This document shows, in pieces, positions 1 through 12,900 of a stretch of 64,000 nt of DNA. The DNA comes from Aplysia californica. Its lineage: Eukaryota; Mollusca; Gastropoda; Aplysiida; Aplysiidae. A program made the translations under genes and the position numbers. Where the stretch lies: contig NW_004798432.1 in NCBI RefSeq assembly GCF_000002075.1, positions 1-64,000 on the forward strand. Reading direction: 5' to 3'. The notes under the pieces were generated by a model. That model had not been told where the DNA came from. It did not search any database and was given only the letters and a program-made list of their open reading frames with translations. The number at the start of each line of letters is the position of its first letter. Position 1 is the first letter of the stretch.

Positions 1-120
1 TAGCCGCAAGTGCCTGATGCTGTGGACCAAGCTCTTCTGATGTGGTTTAAGGAGGCAAGGAGAAAGTTTGTGCCAAAACCTCTGTTTGTGGGTTCTTGTG
101 GCAAGGGAAACTACCCATGA
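1..120 (+). pseudogene. possible pogo/Tigger transposase scrap
   Basis: The first frame reads PQVPDAVDQALLMWFKEARR, reminiscent of the CENP-B-type helix-turn-helix in pogo/Tigger transposases, then stops at 118-120. It runs off the window edge; only about 40 residues can be judged. Confidence 0.3.
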
Positions 121-429
121 AAAAGTACGTCTGGATTAGTCCACAAATGCATTTTTTCCCCTTGCATTTCTGATTTAACAGGGATCGGATAGGACATTTT
201 CTCTACTCCCACCATCCCTGTTATATCAGGTTTCTACTGTAGATCTAGATCTTGTAGATCTATTGGTAGCCAGCATGGGGGGCAAACTGGCAATTAATTC
301 ATTAGTATTGAGTATTGATGACAAATGACAGTCATAACTACAGCACTTTAACACTGTAGTTGTAACTTAAATTTTTTATTCTTCATCTTCAAATTGGTTG
401 TGTAGATACATATATTATTAGTTATATCT

Positions 430-1910
430 TACTTACGTACTTACCCGTTACGCCACCTAGCGTTTAGGGCAGCAGCAAAGGATTTCCATCTCTGTTTTGG
501 GCCATCCTGGTCAACGTCCCCCACAATTTAAATGGTTCCAGGGCTTCATTTCAGATTCTACTGTCACGTCTCCAGGTCACTATTTGGGTCTACCCCTCTT
601 TCGATGTCCTTTGGGTGTCCAGTGGAGGGCAATCTTTACAACAGAGTCTGGTTCTCTTCTTGAACATGCCCAATCCATCTCCATTTTCTCCTTGTTATTA
701 TGGTGGTCATGTCCTCTTGCCTATTTCGGTAAACGATCTGCGTTGGAAATCTTGTCGGGCCAGAAGATTCGGAGGATTTGGCGTAAGCTGGTTGTATGAA
801 AAGAAGATAGCTTGGTATGATCATGATCAGTCATCCTCCTGAATTCAGATCCATATAAGTGTGGATAGCACACAGCTGTTAATACATCTTTAACTTGATC
901 TGTATACTGAACTATCCTGATTTCCAGATGTTGATCATGCTTCTGTGTACAGATCTTGCCATGCCGAGTCTGTTCATGATGTCTTCCTTTGTGCCGCCGT
1001 TAGTTTGAATTATTATGCTGCCCAGGTAGGTAAATTTGTCTGTTATAGGCAGGTCTGTTTTGTTCACCCTAATCAGCGTTGGGGAGCCTACATTCAGTGT
1101 CATCACTTCTGTCTTCTTCTGACTTATTGTTAACCCAATCTGGCGTCCGTATTTGCGGAGTCGGTTTGTTTTTTCCTGCATGTCATGCCTCTTGATGTAT
1201 CCTCTGTTCTTTCCCTCATGACCCAGTTAATGACAAGGTTGAACTGCATTGCTTACAATGTTGCATTCTTGTCTAACTCCTGTCTTTATACCTCAAAAGC
1301 AGTAAACTGAAGTATTGTTTCCAACAACGCACTTGACGTTTTGGTAGCTCTTGATGACCCCAGCTATCTTGCAAGGGATTCTATAAGATCGTAGAATGCA
1401 CCAAAGACTATCTCTATGCACACTGTTGAACGCCTTTTCAAAATCAACTAAGTTGACAAAAAGTTGTCTCTGCCATTCCGTGCACTGTTCCATTATTATA
1501 TGTTGCGGAAGGCAAATATCTGACCTGTGCATCTTCTTTCTTTGCGGAATCCTGCCCGTTCTTTTCTTAAGCAGCTGTCCACGGCATCCGACATCCGATT
1601 AATAATAATCTTGGCCAGGGTCTTGCTGGACACTGATAGCAACGTGATACATGTACTTCTCCAGTTGTTGCAGTCTCCAAGAGCTCCTTTCTAATTGGTA
1701 CCTTAACAGTGACTCCAGTGCTCCAGTCCTCAGGAATCTGCTCTCCCTCCCAGATGGTTTTGAATAGTGGCTGAAGAATGGAGGCAGTCAGTTCTGGGTC
1801 TACTTTAAACAATTCAGCATTCAGGTTGTCCTTTCCTGGAGATTTTCCTGATTTCAGGCTCTTAACAGCTTTTACAATCTCGTGTCTCTGTGGAGAGATA
1901 GATCTAGTCC
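430..1910 (-). mobile_element. LINE-B copy 1, truncated and internally deleted
   Basis: Minus-strand peptides QIPEDWSTG, VDFEKAFNSVHRDSLW, FTYLGSIIIQT and RRKWRWIGHV give the reverse transcriptase order, in several frames with stops. The stretch that should carry the catalytic FADD box is missing: GVRQ- and MQEKTNRL-bearing parts are joined near 1180-1210. The 3' end carries a GTAA-type tail (TAAGTACGTAAGTAAGA near 427-445). 5'-truncated. Confidence 0.8.
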
Positions 1911-2553
1911 CTCTAAAATGTCAATTCAGCTTATGTTGTCGGTGTTCAATATTTATTTTCTTCCCTTTTTAGTAGGCCTATGCAAATCAAAGCAAATTAC
2001 TCTGTAAAATTTCAACGATGAATGTTCCTTCCTTAAAAGCAATTGAAAAATAAAATTCAATTCATACAATCAATCAATCATTCATTCACTCTTATTGAGA
2101 CTGTCAGTGATAACTTCCATCATACTGGGCACAGTCGAGTCCTTGTGACAAACCGGAATGCTTCCTTCCAGCTAAAGATCTATAGCTATATTAAGTGCCA
2201 ATGCGCATGCAGCTTTGCATGACAATTCTACAATACGCCAGCGACCACCCCCCCCCCCCCCTCAAACCAGGCGCAGTGCTACTGACTGAAGTGTCTTTAG
2301 GGATAGAGTTATCTCCTTTTTAAATTAGAGTCCGCACCGGGCCACATGACACGGAAAGTTTGGAGTTTGTTGGCTGCCATTTGAATGTAGGCTAAAATGT
2401 TTGTTTTCATGTGAGTGGGCGTGTCTCTGCTCTTATTAAGGAACGTGTTTCATTAGATTGTAACACTTTGTGTTTTAATCCAAAAAGATTCTCTTAAAAG
2501 TGCAAGCCTGTGAAACATATAGTCCCATTCTGGATTAACGTCCTACAGCCTTA
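1911..2553. other. intergenic, nothing recognised
   Basis: AT-rich sequence with a CAAT-rich stretch near 2067-2090 and a 15-C run near 2250. No coding or repeat signal that could be supported. Confidence 0.6.
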
Positions 2554-3299
2554 GGGCGAAAACATAGAGAACGCCGATTTCGGAGACTGACCCAGTAAGC
2601 GCCGGTAGGTATAAACATTCCCTTATGATTTCCAACTTGCCGCACATAGAGCTGGCAGACTGCAGGCGGCTTTAAACTTGGGTCGGCGTTGTGGGCTTTA
2701 TCGGAATCCGAACTACATTCTTATTACGCCGAAAAAGTGGGAAGGGCGTCTCGCAGTCAACTTGCGACCGCAGTGCTTTCTTGTCGTATCTCCATTTTTT
2801 TAGCAGTGAAAATGCGACTCCTTCTTAAGCTCACTCCTTGTTGTGAACTGCTTTCACTGTTATCAAAAATGCAGATGCGACAAGAAAGCACTGAGGTCGC
2901 GAACTCTCAATGCCGCCTCGCCGTCTCGTCGTCGCCAACTCGGGTTGAGCGGTTTGCGTGACGTCACCCGACTGGACAGGGGACAATTTTAAATGGCCAT
3001 TTCAGAGCTGGTGCTTCACGGTAGACAAAAACTAATTACATTTTTTGAAATCAACTTCGTCAAATTAGGGTGGTTGCCGAGCAGAAATACATTTTAAGCA
3101 ATATTTTAGGAATTTCGATTTTTAAAAATCCCCAAATAAATGCTTCATAAATACTAGCTGTGTTGTGGTGTAATTTTTTTTCTTAGATCCAGATCTTGGC
3201 TTTAAGCGCCCTCTATTTGGAGTCAAGCAGATACCTTCTGGCGCCTGTCCGCGTCGATCTTCAGCCGCTTAAGTTTCGGCATTCTTTATGTTATCGCCC
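2554..3299. mobile_element. foldback element, tandem copy 1
   Basis: 746 bp with inverted ends GGGCGAAAACATAGAGAACG and (reversed) GGGCGATAACATAAAGAATG. An inner pair of arms at about 2763-2812 and 2851-2903 (sharing CAGTGCTTTCTTGTCG) forms a second, central hairpin. A 90-aa open frame inside has no recognisable domain and is not conserved in copy 2. Confidence 0.75.
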
Positions 3300-3302
3300 A
3301 TA

Positions 3303-4043
3303 GGGCGAAAACAGAGAACGCCGATTTCGGAGACTGACCCAGTAAGCGCTGATAGGTATAAAAATTCCTTTATGACTTCCACCTTGCCCCACATAGAGCT
3401 AGCAGACTGCTGGCGGTTTTAAGCTCGGATCGTCGTTGTCGGCTTTATCGGAATCCAAACTACATTCTTATTGCGCCGAAAAACTGGGATGGGCGTCTCG
3501 CTGTCAACTCACGACCTATGTGCTTTCTTGTCGTATCTCCATTTTTTAACAGTGAAAATGTGACTTCTTCTAAAGCTATTAAACTCTTTGTTGTGGACTG
3601 CTACATGTATCATTGTTATTAAAAATGGAGATGCACCAAGAAAGCACTGAGGTCGCGAACTCTATGTCTATGCCGTCTCGCCGTCGCAGACTCGGGTTGA
3701 GCGGTTTGGGTGACGTCACCCGACTGGACAGGGGACATTTTTAAATGGCCATTTCAGAACTGTTGCTTTACGGTAGACAAAAACTAATTACATTTTTGAA
3801 ATGAGCGTCGTCTAATTAGGGTGGCAGCCAAGCAGAATGACATTTTAAGCAATATTTTAGGAATTTCGAGGGGTTTTTTAACCCCTAAATAAATACCAGT
3901 TGTGTTGTGGTGTAATTTTTTTTTCATATATCAAGATCTAGGCTTTAGGTGCCCTCTACGTGAAGTCAAGTAGACACCTACTGGCGCCTCTCCGCGTCGA
4001 CCTTCAGCCGCATTAAGTTTCGGCGTTCTTTATGTTATCGCCC
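3303..4043. mobile_element. foldback element, tandem copy 2
   Basis: 741 bp, same structure and order as copy 1, separated from it by three bases (ATA). It has the same outer inverted repeat and the same central hairpin arms, with scattered substitutions and small indels. Confidence 0.75.
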
Positions 4044-4143
4044 TGAGACTTTCTCACAGTAAATTCATCACAAGCAAACGTCAGATTAGTCTTGAAGTGG
4101 GAGACTAATGTAAATAAACTTTTAGTTGGGATGTACAATTAAT

Positions 4144-4164
4144 ATATTATTATATATATATATT

Positions 4165-4237
<73 letters not shown>

Positions 4238-4260
4238 CATATATATTGTATATTGTATAT
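4144..4260. repeat. (TA)n microsatellite at the LINE-A 5' edge
   Basis: About 115 bases of TA with small interruptions, directly before the first readable codons of LINE-A copy 1. Confidence 0.95.
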
Positions 4261-4262
4261 AA

Positions 4263-5976
4263 TAGATCTACACAGAAAAATTAAAGAGGTGTGCCATACA
4301 AGAACACGTGGATCAACAGGATGCCTCAAATCAAAATATGGGAATATCATAATGGACAAAGACAAGATACTAGAACGTTGGACAGACTATATCGGTGACC
4401 TGTACAATGACTAAAGAGATGAACAAAGAAGAGTGGAAAATAACAACGAGGGACCACCAATCATGAAAGAAGAAGCTATCAAGGCACTACGAAAGATGAA
4501 GAATGGGAAAGCTGCAGGACCGGACAACATTACCACAGAGATGATTAAAGCTTTAGAAGACTTTGGAATCACCACGCTGACAAAACTTCTTAACAACATA
4601 TATATGCCACTGGACATATTCCATCAGACTTGTCAAAATCTATCTTCATAGCTTTACCAAAGAAATCTAATGCAAACGAATGTGAAACGCATCGTACCAT
4701 CAGCCTCATGAGCCACATAACAAAAATATTACTCAGAATAATTATGATGAGAATACGAAGTAAAATTATCCCAGAAATAGCCCAAGAACAGTGTGGATTT
4801 ATTGAAGGTAAAGGCACTGTAAATGCCATATATGTCAGTAGAACAGCAATAGAACGTGCCCTAGAAGTTCAGAAAGATCTTCATTTATGTTTTATAGACT
4901 ACACCAAGGCATTCGACAAAGTTAGGCACGACAAGATCATCGACATGCTGGAAGTTCTTAACATCGACGGGAAAGACTTAAGGATTATCAAAAACATGTA
5001 CTGGGATCAAACTGCTGCAATGAGAATAGAAAATGACATCAGCGAGTATATACAGATTAAAAGAGGAGTCAGACAGGAATGTGTACTTTCTCCAGACTTG
5101 TTCTCCCTGTATAGTGAAAATATCATGAGGCACATAGAAGAAATGCCTGGTATCTCGATAGGGGGACATAATATAAACAATCTAAGATATGCAGATGGCA
5201 CAGTCCTTATAGCAGAAAATGAAGAACACCTGCAGAATCTATTAAATGTCATCGTACAAGAGAGTGACAACATGGGCTTAAGCCTAAACATCAAGAAAAC
5301 CGAAACGATGGTGATAAGCAGAAAAACTCCAATCCCAACATGCAATATCAAAGTCAACGATACCACCCTCAGGCAAGTACAACATTTTAAATATTTGGGG
5401 ACCATTATATCATCAGATGGTAGATGTCACACCGAAATTAAAAGCCGCATTTGCCAAGCAAAAACAACCTTCCACAAGATGAAACAGATACTAACAAACA
5501 TCAATCTGTCACTGGAAACGAGGAAAAGAGTACTGAAAAGTTACATCGAGCCAATCCTATTATACGGGTGCGAAGCGTGGACAATCAATAAACAGCTGGA
5601 AAGAACAATTGTAGCGACAGAGTTGTGGTTCATAAGACGCATGCTACGTATCCCATGGACAGCTAGAAAAACAAACGAAGAAGTCCTGGTTGAAGCAAAT
5701 TATAGAAAACAAATTATCACGAAATATAAGAAAACGACAGGCAAATTTCTTCGGATACACAATGCGGAAAGAAGCATTAGAGAATATTGTCACAACAGGA
5801 AAGTTTGATGGAAAGAGAGGCAGAGGCAGACAGAGGGAAAAGATACTGGACAAGATGACAACATGGTTGGGAGCAGCAAGAACAACAGACACCATTGCTG
5901 CAGCGAAGGACAGGGTGAAGTGGTGGTCCATGGTCGCCCACGCCAGTCGCCAAGGCACCGGATGATGATGATAATA
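4263..5976 (+). mobile_element. LINE-A copy 1, 5'-truncated, inactive
   Basis: Non-LTR reverse transcriptase. A 392-residue open frame (4630-5808) holds FIALPKKSN, CFIDYTKAFDKVRHDKIIDM, RGVRQECVLSPDLFS and FKYLGTIISSDG. The catalytic box reads YADGTVL where YADDTVL is expected, so the enzyme is dead. The upstream part (NGKAAGPDNITTEMIKALED) is in another frame, with a frameshift near 4600 and a stop near 4412. The C-terminal part continues at 5690-5965 in a third frame (RGRGRQREKIL). The copy ends GGCACCGGATGATGATGAT, the 3' signature of this family. The endonuclease half is missing. RTE-like clade suspected, not proven. Confidence 0.9.
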
Positions 5977-6480
5977 TAGGCCAAAATATACATGTAGCAT
6001 CTGCGTTTGTCGCGGCCGCGACCCGCGAATCGTGGCCACAATTTGGGGCAAATTTCGGGCCGCGAATCGCGGCCGTGATCTTTGTATAAAAAAAACAAAA
6101 CAACCACCGCTCGGGAATAAAACATCGAAAAACAAACCCCGGGGAATAAAAATCGAGAAACTAACAAAGAAAACATATTTAAAAAACCCAAAATATAGAA
6201 ACCGAACCTCATATTTAAGAAAGAAAAACTAGAAAGTTTACTTTCACTTCCTCTTCACTTCGTCTCTTTCTCACTTGTTGACACCACGTTGATTTGTTAT
6301 TTTCAATGAAATTTCATGTGAAGAATAAGTACATTACTACATACTATAATTGATGTATTGTTGCTTCCCTTTCATTTGTCCCTCTTTATTGTGTTTTAAT
6401 TTCCTTGTTATTGTTCTGATCTGATGTGTTCTTTCTTGCGGTTTTTGATGGGGGTTTTTTTTTGGGTTGGGGGGGGGGGT
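5977..6480. other. intergenic, GC-rich palindromic patch only
   Basis: 6012-6080 contains repeated GCGGCC/CGCGAATCG motifs that could pair; the rest is AT-rich without recognisable content. Confidence 0.5.
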
Positions 6481-6996
6481 TGGTAAGTGTTTTACGGCGC
6501 TCGCAACTGCATAAGGTCATATGAGCGCGTGGGACAGGTTAAACTTTTTCAGTTTGTTGGAAATTTGAATTTTGCCCGAGTGGCGGCCGGAACCTACTCT
6601 TATCGAATTTAGACCACCAAGGGATCTTTAACGTGCGCAACTTGCACACCACGGGACCTCCGAGATTTTTCGCCATTTTCCGAGAAGGCTAGGTGTAGAT
6701 CTTTCCTACCAGAGATCAGGGGTGTGGCTGAACGACAGCAGTAAGAAAGAGCCAGGGAGTGGCTGTAGAAAGGCTGCAGAAAGAGTCGGGAGCTCAGAGG
6801 AGGGGACAAAGGAAGTGAGGGGGTGGGGACAGGAAGAGGAGACGAAAGCAGGCGACAGAACATTGTTAAAGAGCAGGAAAGGAGGTGAAAGGAGACAATT
6901 CTAGAGAAGAAAATGTTTTCGGTTGCTACCTGGATTCGAACCCGGGACCTTTGAATGAGAGGTGAACACCTTAACCTGTAGGCCAAGAGAGCCCCC
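6481..6996 (-). mobile_element. SINE-1 copy 1
   Basis: The minus strand begins with a tRNA-like head: A-box region TTGGCCTACAGGTTAAGG and B box GGGTTCGAATCC. A long body follows, ending in AACTGCATAAGGTCATATG (on the plus strand) and GCGCCGTAAAACACTTACCA. It is the best preserved copy in the window, and far longer than a typical SINE. Confidence 0.85.
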
Positions 6997-7515
6997 GTGT
7001 TTGATGTTTATATAGCTTATGTTATTTAATTTGTTCCCACCTTACATTTTTTTAAAATGCTAGAGCGTGTCTCTACCAAAACTGAATACTGACACTGGCA
7101 GGCCCTTTGTGTGTGATTCCACAATTTACATGTAAGTAATATCATGTATTTCTTGAATTACACACGTTTATGGTTAAAACGGCTAATCTTCGGATAGGTT
7201 AATACACGTCTTTATTTGTTAATTTTTGTAGTTGTTTATGCGCTGTACAAATTTTGATTTCATCCTGTTCTGAAACCTTTATTTTTCACGTTTTGCATCC
7301 TGTGTGGCTACAAATGATATTCTGGTTGCATAAAACAGAACACAAGAAATTCTGGTGCTTTAGAGATGAAGTTACCACCTCTGTCAACATATTATACGTC
7401 GTCACAGAGAGTTGAAAGCTTGAAAATTAATGGCAACTTTTTTGGCAACTTTTGCCATTTTTTGAGGCAACTTTTGGCAACTTTAAGACAAAAAAATGGC
7501 AAAAACGCAGATGCT

Positions 7516-7673
<158 letters not shown>

Positions 7674-7826
7674 TTATTAAAATTTAAAAGTATTTATTTT
7701 TAGCGAAGGACATAACTGTATGTTAATTTTTGGGTAATAAAAACAAAAATTTTTCGTCTTTGTTATGAGCTGGTGTGTTAAGCCATAAGGGCTATGAAAA
7801 ACCTTAAACTTAATAAATGACATACC

Positions 7827-8268
7827 TTGAGACATCGTGGTGAAATCAGGCGCTCGTCAAAATAGCGAAATCGGAGAAACCGGTATTTTTCCGCAAGTCA
7901 GGAAAGTTTTATCGTATTTTTTTTTTTTTTGACTCAACCGCTATTTTGTCCATACGAAAACATATTTCCATGTGAATTTTACTGAAAAACGTCGATTAAA
8001 TTAAAGGCTCAAAATATATCATTTTTCAGTTTTTAAGGACTGTTTAACTATTAAAGTTACCAAACTTTGGCGGCCCTTTTTTTCGCTAATATTACCACTG
8101 AAAGTGAAACCAGGCGAACTCACCTCCTTCAATCGCTGAATTCTATTCAAGTTAGATGGGTATTTTTTCATTGAAAGCAAAACATATGAATTAGCTTTGA
8201 GATGACACCATAACCCCATATTCCCCAAATTTAACGAACGCATGATTTCACCGCGTCGTGACACAATG
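7827..8268 (+). mobile_element. MITE-1 copy 1
   Basis: About 440 bp with inverted ends GTGGTGAAATCAGGCGCTCG and (reverse complement of the right end) GCGGTGAAATCATGCGTTCG. The interior shares GACTCAACC, AAAACGTCGATTAAA and TCCTTCAATCGC segments with the other copies. No coding capacity. Confidence 0.8.
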
Positions 8269-8269
8269 T

Positions 8270-9500
8270 TCTTAATTGTCAAACAATGTTTACCTTATTG
8301 GTAGTTACCTGTTTCATCTGGTTTGTTCTTTAGTTATGCCAGAAACAATTTAATCTATTATTAGATTATGCTTTTATGCATGTATTATTGATGTATTTTT
8401 TGTTTTGCTTTAAAGTTGTTTTGCTAGATACTAGATACAATCTATGTTTCCGAATTAAACCTCAGCCTAGTTGATAATTAGTAACGCGTCTGTCGTTGTT
8501 ATGAATGAAAGTTTCAAATAAAATCGGGTCCAGCCCATTGTGCGTACCACATGAGCTACATAATATATACAGTACCTGTTGTTTTTTATGCACCCCATCA
8601 GAGAGAGGGCCTACTTGAGGAAGTAATGAAGAAGTACATGTAGTCCGGTTTGGAGAAAGTGGATTCCCCCTTGCAACAAAGTTGTTAAAACGCCCATCCT
8701 TTTATAAAAAGAAAATAAACAAACTTAGCTATATTATGGCTTCCTACTCCTACACTCAATAAAGGCTGCCGGTAATGATATCGATACATGTACCTTGACC
8801 TAGCCTTTATTGAAAGATGACTTTATCCCAAACTTTTTGATAACTATTCCCCGGGCAAAGTGACCATGCCGTAAGCTTGAGTATATCTACAGCAGTTTGG
8901 AGAATGGAGAGCCAATTTAAGCTCTTACTTATGCTAAATTTTCGAGCCACCTCCTCTGACTGTTAGACACGACAGTTGACAGAAGAATAGAACTCGGAAG
9001 GTGTCAATATCAGGATAAACCAGGAGGGTTAATCGTCATTGGAACAGATTGATGCAATGTGCACAAAGGACTTTGAGAGGAGCTGAGAAGCTTTTTGGTT
9101 ATTCCCAATACTACCTCAAGTGATTGCACGCATTCTCGAGAGACTTCACTTTACTCTCCACAGAAATGGGACGTTATGTCGCGAGTTCTCTTTAACATGA
9201 TGTTTAACATCATACTATTATGTTACACCTAATGAAGAATATGATGATGAGTGCTGCGAAACCTTAGCTTCCTTAGTTACGTACATGTAGAAGTGCAAGA
9301 AAGTCCAGGTCTGAAAATGAATTGTGACGAAAATACATTCATGTAATATATTTATTAATAAATTCAGTAATTCAGACACGCACCGAAAGCACGGGTTTAA
9401 CTGCAGATTATGAGTTATGAGCTACAGAAAAGGACCCTAAATTAAGTTAAATTGATTCTAGATACCAGTACATGTCTACTGCTGGTGAGGAAAACAGATT
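8270..9500. other. intergenic, nothing coding recognised
   Basis: Only a short inverted repeat stands out: TCAATAAAGGCT near 8757 and AGCCTTTATTGA near 8803, with a loop of about 35 bases. Confidence 0.5.
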
Positions 9501-9521
9501 TTAAGGTGGGTTTTTTTTTCA

Positions 9522-9527
9522 TTTATT
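9522..9527 (-). terminator. poly(A) signal AATAAA of the P450
   Basis: AATAAA on the minus strand about 120 bases past the P450 stop codon, the first canonical signal downstream, so it is the best candidate for the 3' end. Confidence 0.5.
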
Positions 9528-9646
9528 AATTAATTATTTTTATGACAGTCATCTGCCTATCTGTATAATACTGTCACTCTCTCCTGAACAAAGGGTGGTC
9601 GTCTCTGGCCGTTTCGAACTGAATAAGAAAAAGGAAACAAAGCCAA

Positions 9647-9915
9647 TCAGCGGCGGGCCTCCAGCTTCACCCACAGTCCGTCTTTGGCCGTCATGCGGAA
9701 ACGGAGGAATGTCACCGGGTACACGGTCTTTTCACAGCGTACTGGAGTCAGCTTCTGCAAGATGGCAGCCAAAGCAACTTTCATCTCCAACAGGGCCAAC
9801 CTCTTCCCGACGCAGTTGCGGGGACCCTGTTGGGAGAGGGGGGCGGGGGTGGGGGTGGTGGTGGTGGGGGGGGGGGGGGTTAATAATAACAATGTTAGTA
9901 ATAATGATAATAATG

Positions 9916-9981
<66 letters not shown>

Positions 9982-12900
9982 TTAGTAGATCTAATAACTA
10001 TTACAATAATAATAATACAATGATAACAGGCTAATAATAGTCTAATAATAGTGAAAGAGCGTATCATATATAAAATCTGTTTAACTTGCTACACAAGTGC
10101 TTAAATGATTTATCACCGGACTATCTGAAACAGCTTTTAACACCCTATGTGCCTCATAGAACGCTCAGATCATCAAGTGACAAAACAACCCTTGTTAAGC
10201 CTAAAATAAATTACAAGTCATATGGCCAACGTTCTTTTTCATATTTTGCCCCACTTGTTTGGAATAGGCTTCCAAAAACTATCAGAGAAGCAGAAAATCT
10301 AGAGATTTTTAAGAAGAAACTAAAATCATTTCTATTTTCATCATATTTCGCTTAGACAGAATGCATCCAAGCTGTAGATCGTTGTGAGTTTGTGTGTGCG
10401 TATGTGCATATTATGTACGTATGTGTGTATGTGAGTATGTATGTGTGTGTAGTGCGTGCGTGAGTGAATATGTGTTTGCATGAGTATGTAACACTATGTA
10501 CCTTTGAAATTGATTTGTAAATCCATTATATGTATCATGTTAAGCGCATAGAGCATAGCATAAGTGGATATGCGCTATATAAATGCTATCCATTATTATT
10601 ATTATTGTTGTTGTTGTTGTTGTTATTTGTAAGTGCTTTACGGCGCTCGTAACTGCATAAGGTCATACGAGAGCGCGGGACATATTAAACATTTTCAGTT
10701 GGTAGGGAATGTTGATTTTCGCGCGGGTGGCGGCCAAAGCATACTCTTATCGATTTTGGATCACCAAATGATCTTCAACGATCGCAACTTGCACACGCAA
10801 CCTCGTCCGTGAAGACTAGGTGTTGGTCTTTCCTACCATAAGATCAGGGGTGTGGCTGAAAGATAGCTGTGAGGAGCCAGGGAGTAGCAGTAGAAAGCCT
10901 GCAGGAAGAGCCAGAAGTCCAGGGGAGGGGGCAAAGGAGGTGAGGGGGCGGGGGCAGAAAGTGGAGGCGAAAGCAGATGACATAACATTGTTAGAGAGTA
11001 GGAAAGGAGGTGAAAAGAGACAATTTTAGGAAGAAAATTTTCCGTTGCTATCCGGATTCCAACTTGGGACCTATTAAATGAGAGACAAACACCTTAACCT
11101 CTAGGCCACGAGAGCCTCCCTTCGGTTTATGACACGATGGTCGCTTTGCGCCCTCAATCTGGCTAGCCACCGCCTACCAAACCGAACCAAACCGAACTGA
11201 TCCCCCAATGGGATAATAAACAGTACCTGTCCAAAGGGCAGGTGGGCGTAGGGATGACGCTTGGCCTTGTTCTCCGTGGTGAATCTCTCCGGGATAAACT
11301 TCTCTGGCTCTGGCCACAGCTCTGGATCATGGTGAATGGCGCTCTGGTTGGAAAACACAAGGGGATTAACCAGTAACGTCATGTACGTACATTGGTCTCT
11401 TCCTTCGCCTGTTTAGCTCGTAATTGATAATTGTAATCATCACCATCCTTGCCTTTCTCACCCTGCATCGGGATATTGGCCACAAACAAACACTTTACAC
11501 CTTCCCCTATCCATGGCTAGCCTCTTGATGTTACTCCATGTCTTCCCATTTTTCTGTACATCTGTCCACTGTTCTGCATTGTTCCTGCTGATGCAGAAGC
11601 TCTTCTCTCTCCCAAGATTGAAAAATAAATAGCCGTGTTTGTTCTTGTTTCTGTAACGTTCCGTTTTCACTGGGTCGGGTAGTTGACCCTCAGCAATCTG
11701 GTTCTTTCTGGAGACCAGACCTATGCACCTTTAGTTACCTCTTTCAACACATAGTATCACGGCAGGTGTATTCTTTGCTCCCCCAAAGTAAAACTATACG
11801 CGATATTTACCCCCCCCCCCCCCAATTTACAACCCCCCCCCCCCAAACAAACAACCCCACTACAACACTATAACATGCATAACAAAACAAATTGATAAAG
11901 ACTAAAGAAACAAAATACATGTATGAGGAAAAACTTATGGGGCTCAGGCCACAGTTCAGAATCATGGTGAATGGCGCACTGGTTGGAAAACACAAGGGAG
12001 TTAATCAATTCTCTTTCCTTTCTTCCCCAATCTATTTGTCGTGTAATAGTAATAGTCCTACTAAGCGGTTAACTTTATACACCCCCTCCCCACCCCTTGA
12101 AAAACTACAACATAAACATAATATAACGAAATGAACAAACAAAACAAAAAAGGACCAGCAAATTCTGACTTCTTTGTTTCTTTCAATTCAACGTAATTTA
12201 AAAAAAGAAAATGATTTAATTCATTCTCCGACAAATTTGATTATAATTGTAGGTTTGTTTAGTTCGCTTTGACAAAAAATAAATTAATCATGTTGGGTAA
12301 ATTTGGCACCTGCTTAAAAGAGAGGCTGGTTTAAAAAAAACGTTTTGTTTTTATAAATCACAAGTTTAATCTTTAAAACAAATAATTATGAATTAAAACC
12401 CACTAAAAAGTGCGAGCTTTAGGCCCATGCATGCTACAGGATGTTATCTATACACTGTATATAAAAGTGGACTTGGGAGGCTTTGTGCTCTAACTTCTCC
12501 CTTATTACCTAACCCACACCTTTGAAACTTTGCAGGCGTTCACAGCATCCATGTGGCTAGGACTTAACTTTAAAAAATCCACGCAAACTGCTTTCCCCGA
12601 TTTTTCCAAAATGCTTTGTTTCGTCCACACAGAGTTCTAGGCCTAGGCTAACTTAAACGATCAACAATTATGAGGCAGCGTGGTGGAATCATGCTCTCGT
12701 CAAAATAATCAAAGTGAAGAAACTTGCAGTTTTCCGCAGGTTTGTGAATTTTTATCAAATTTTTGTTTTTTGGCTCAACACCTTTCATGCCCATTTAAGA
12801 ACTCATTTCTTCTGTATGGATTTTTCTGAAAAACGTTGATTAAAGACAGAAAAAATGTAAATTTTCAGTTACCTCGGACTCTTATACTAAGGAAATAACT

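Noticed and set aside
2689-2961. 90-aa open frame as a gene
   Set aside because: It lies in the foldback element and is not preserved in the second tandem copy.
6930-6996. Functional tRNA genes at SINE heads (also near 21270, 44520, 52985)
   Set aside because: Heads keep A and B boxes but lack a paired acceptor stem and are followed by SINE bodies repeated elsewhere.
11931-12005. Functional mutually exclusive P450 exon
   Set aside because: PERF and the donor are missing and the frame continues into unrelated sequence.
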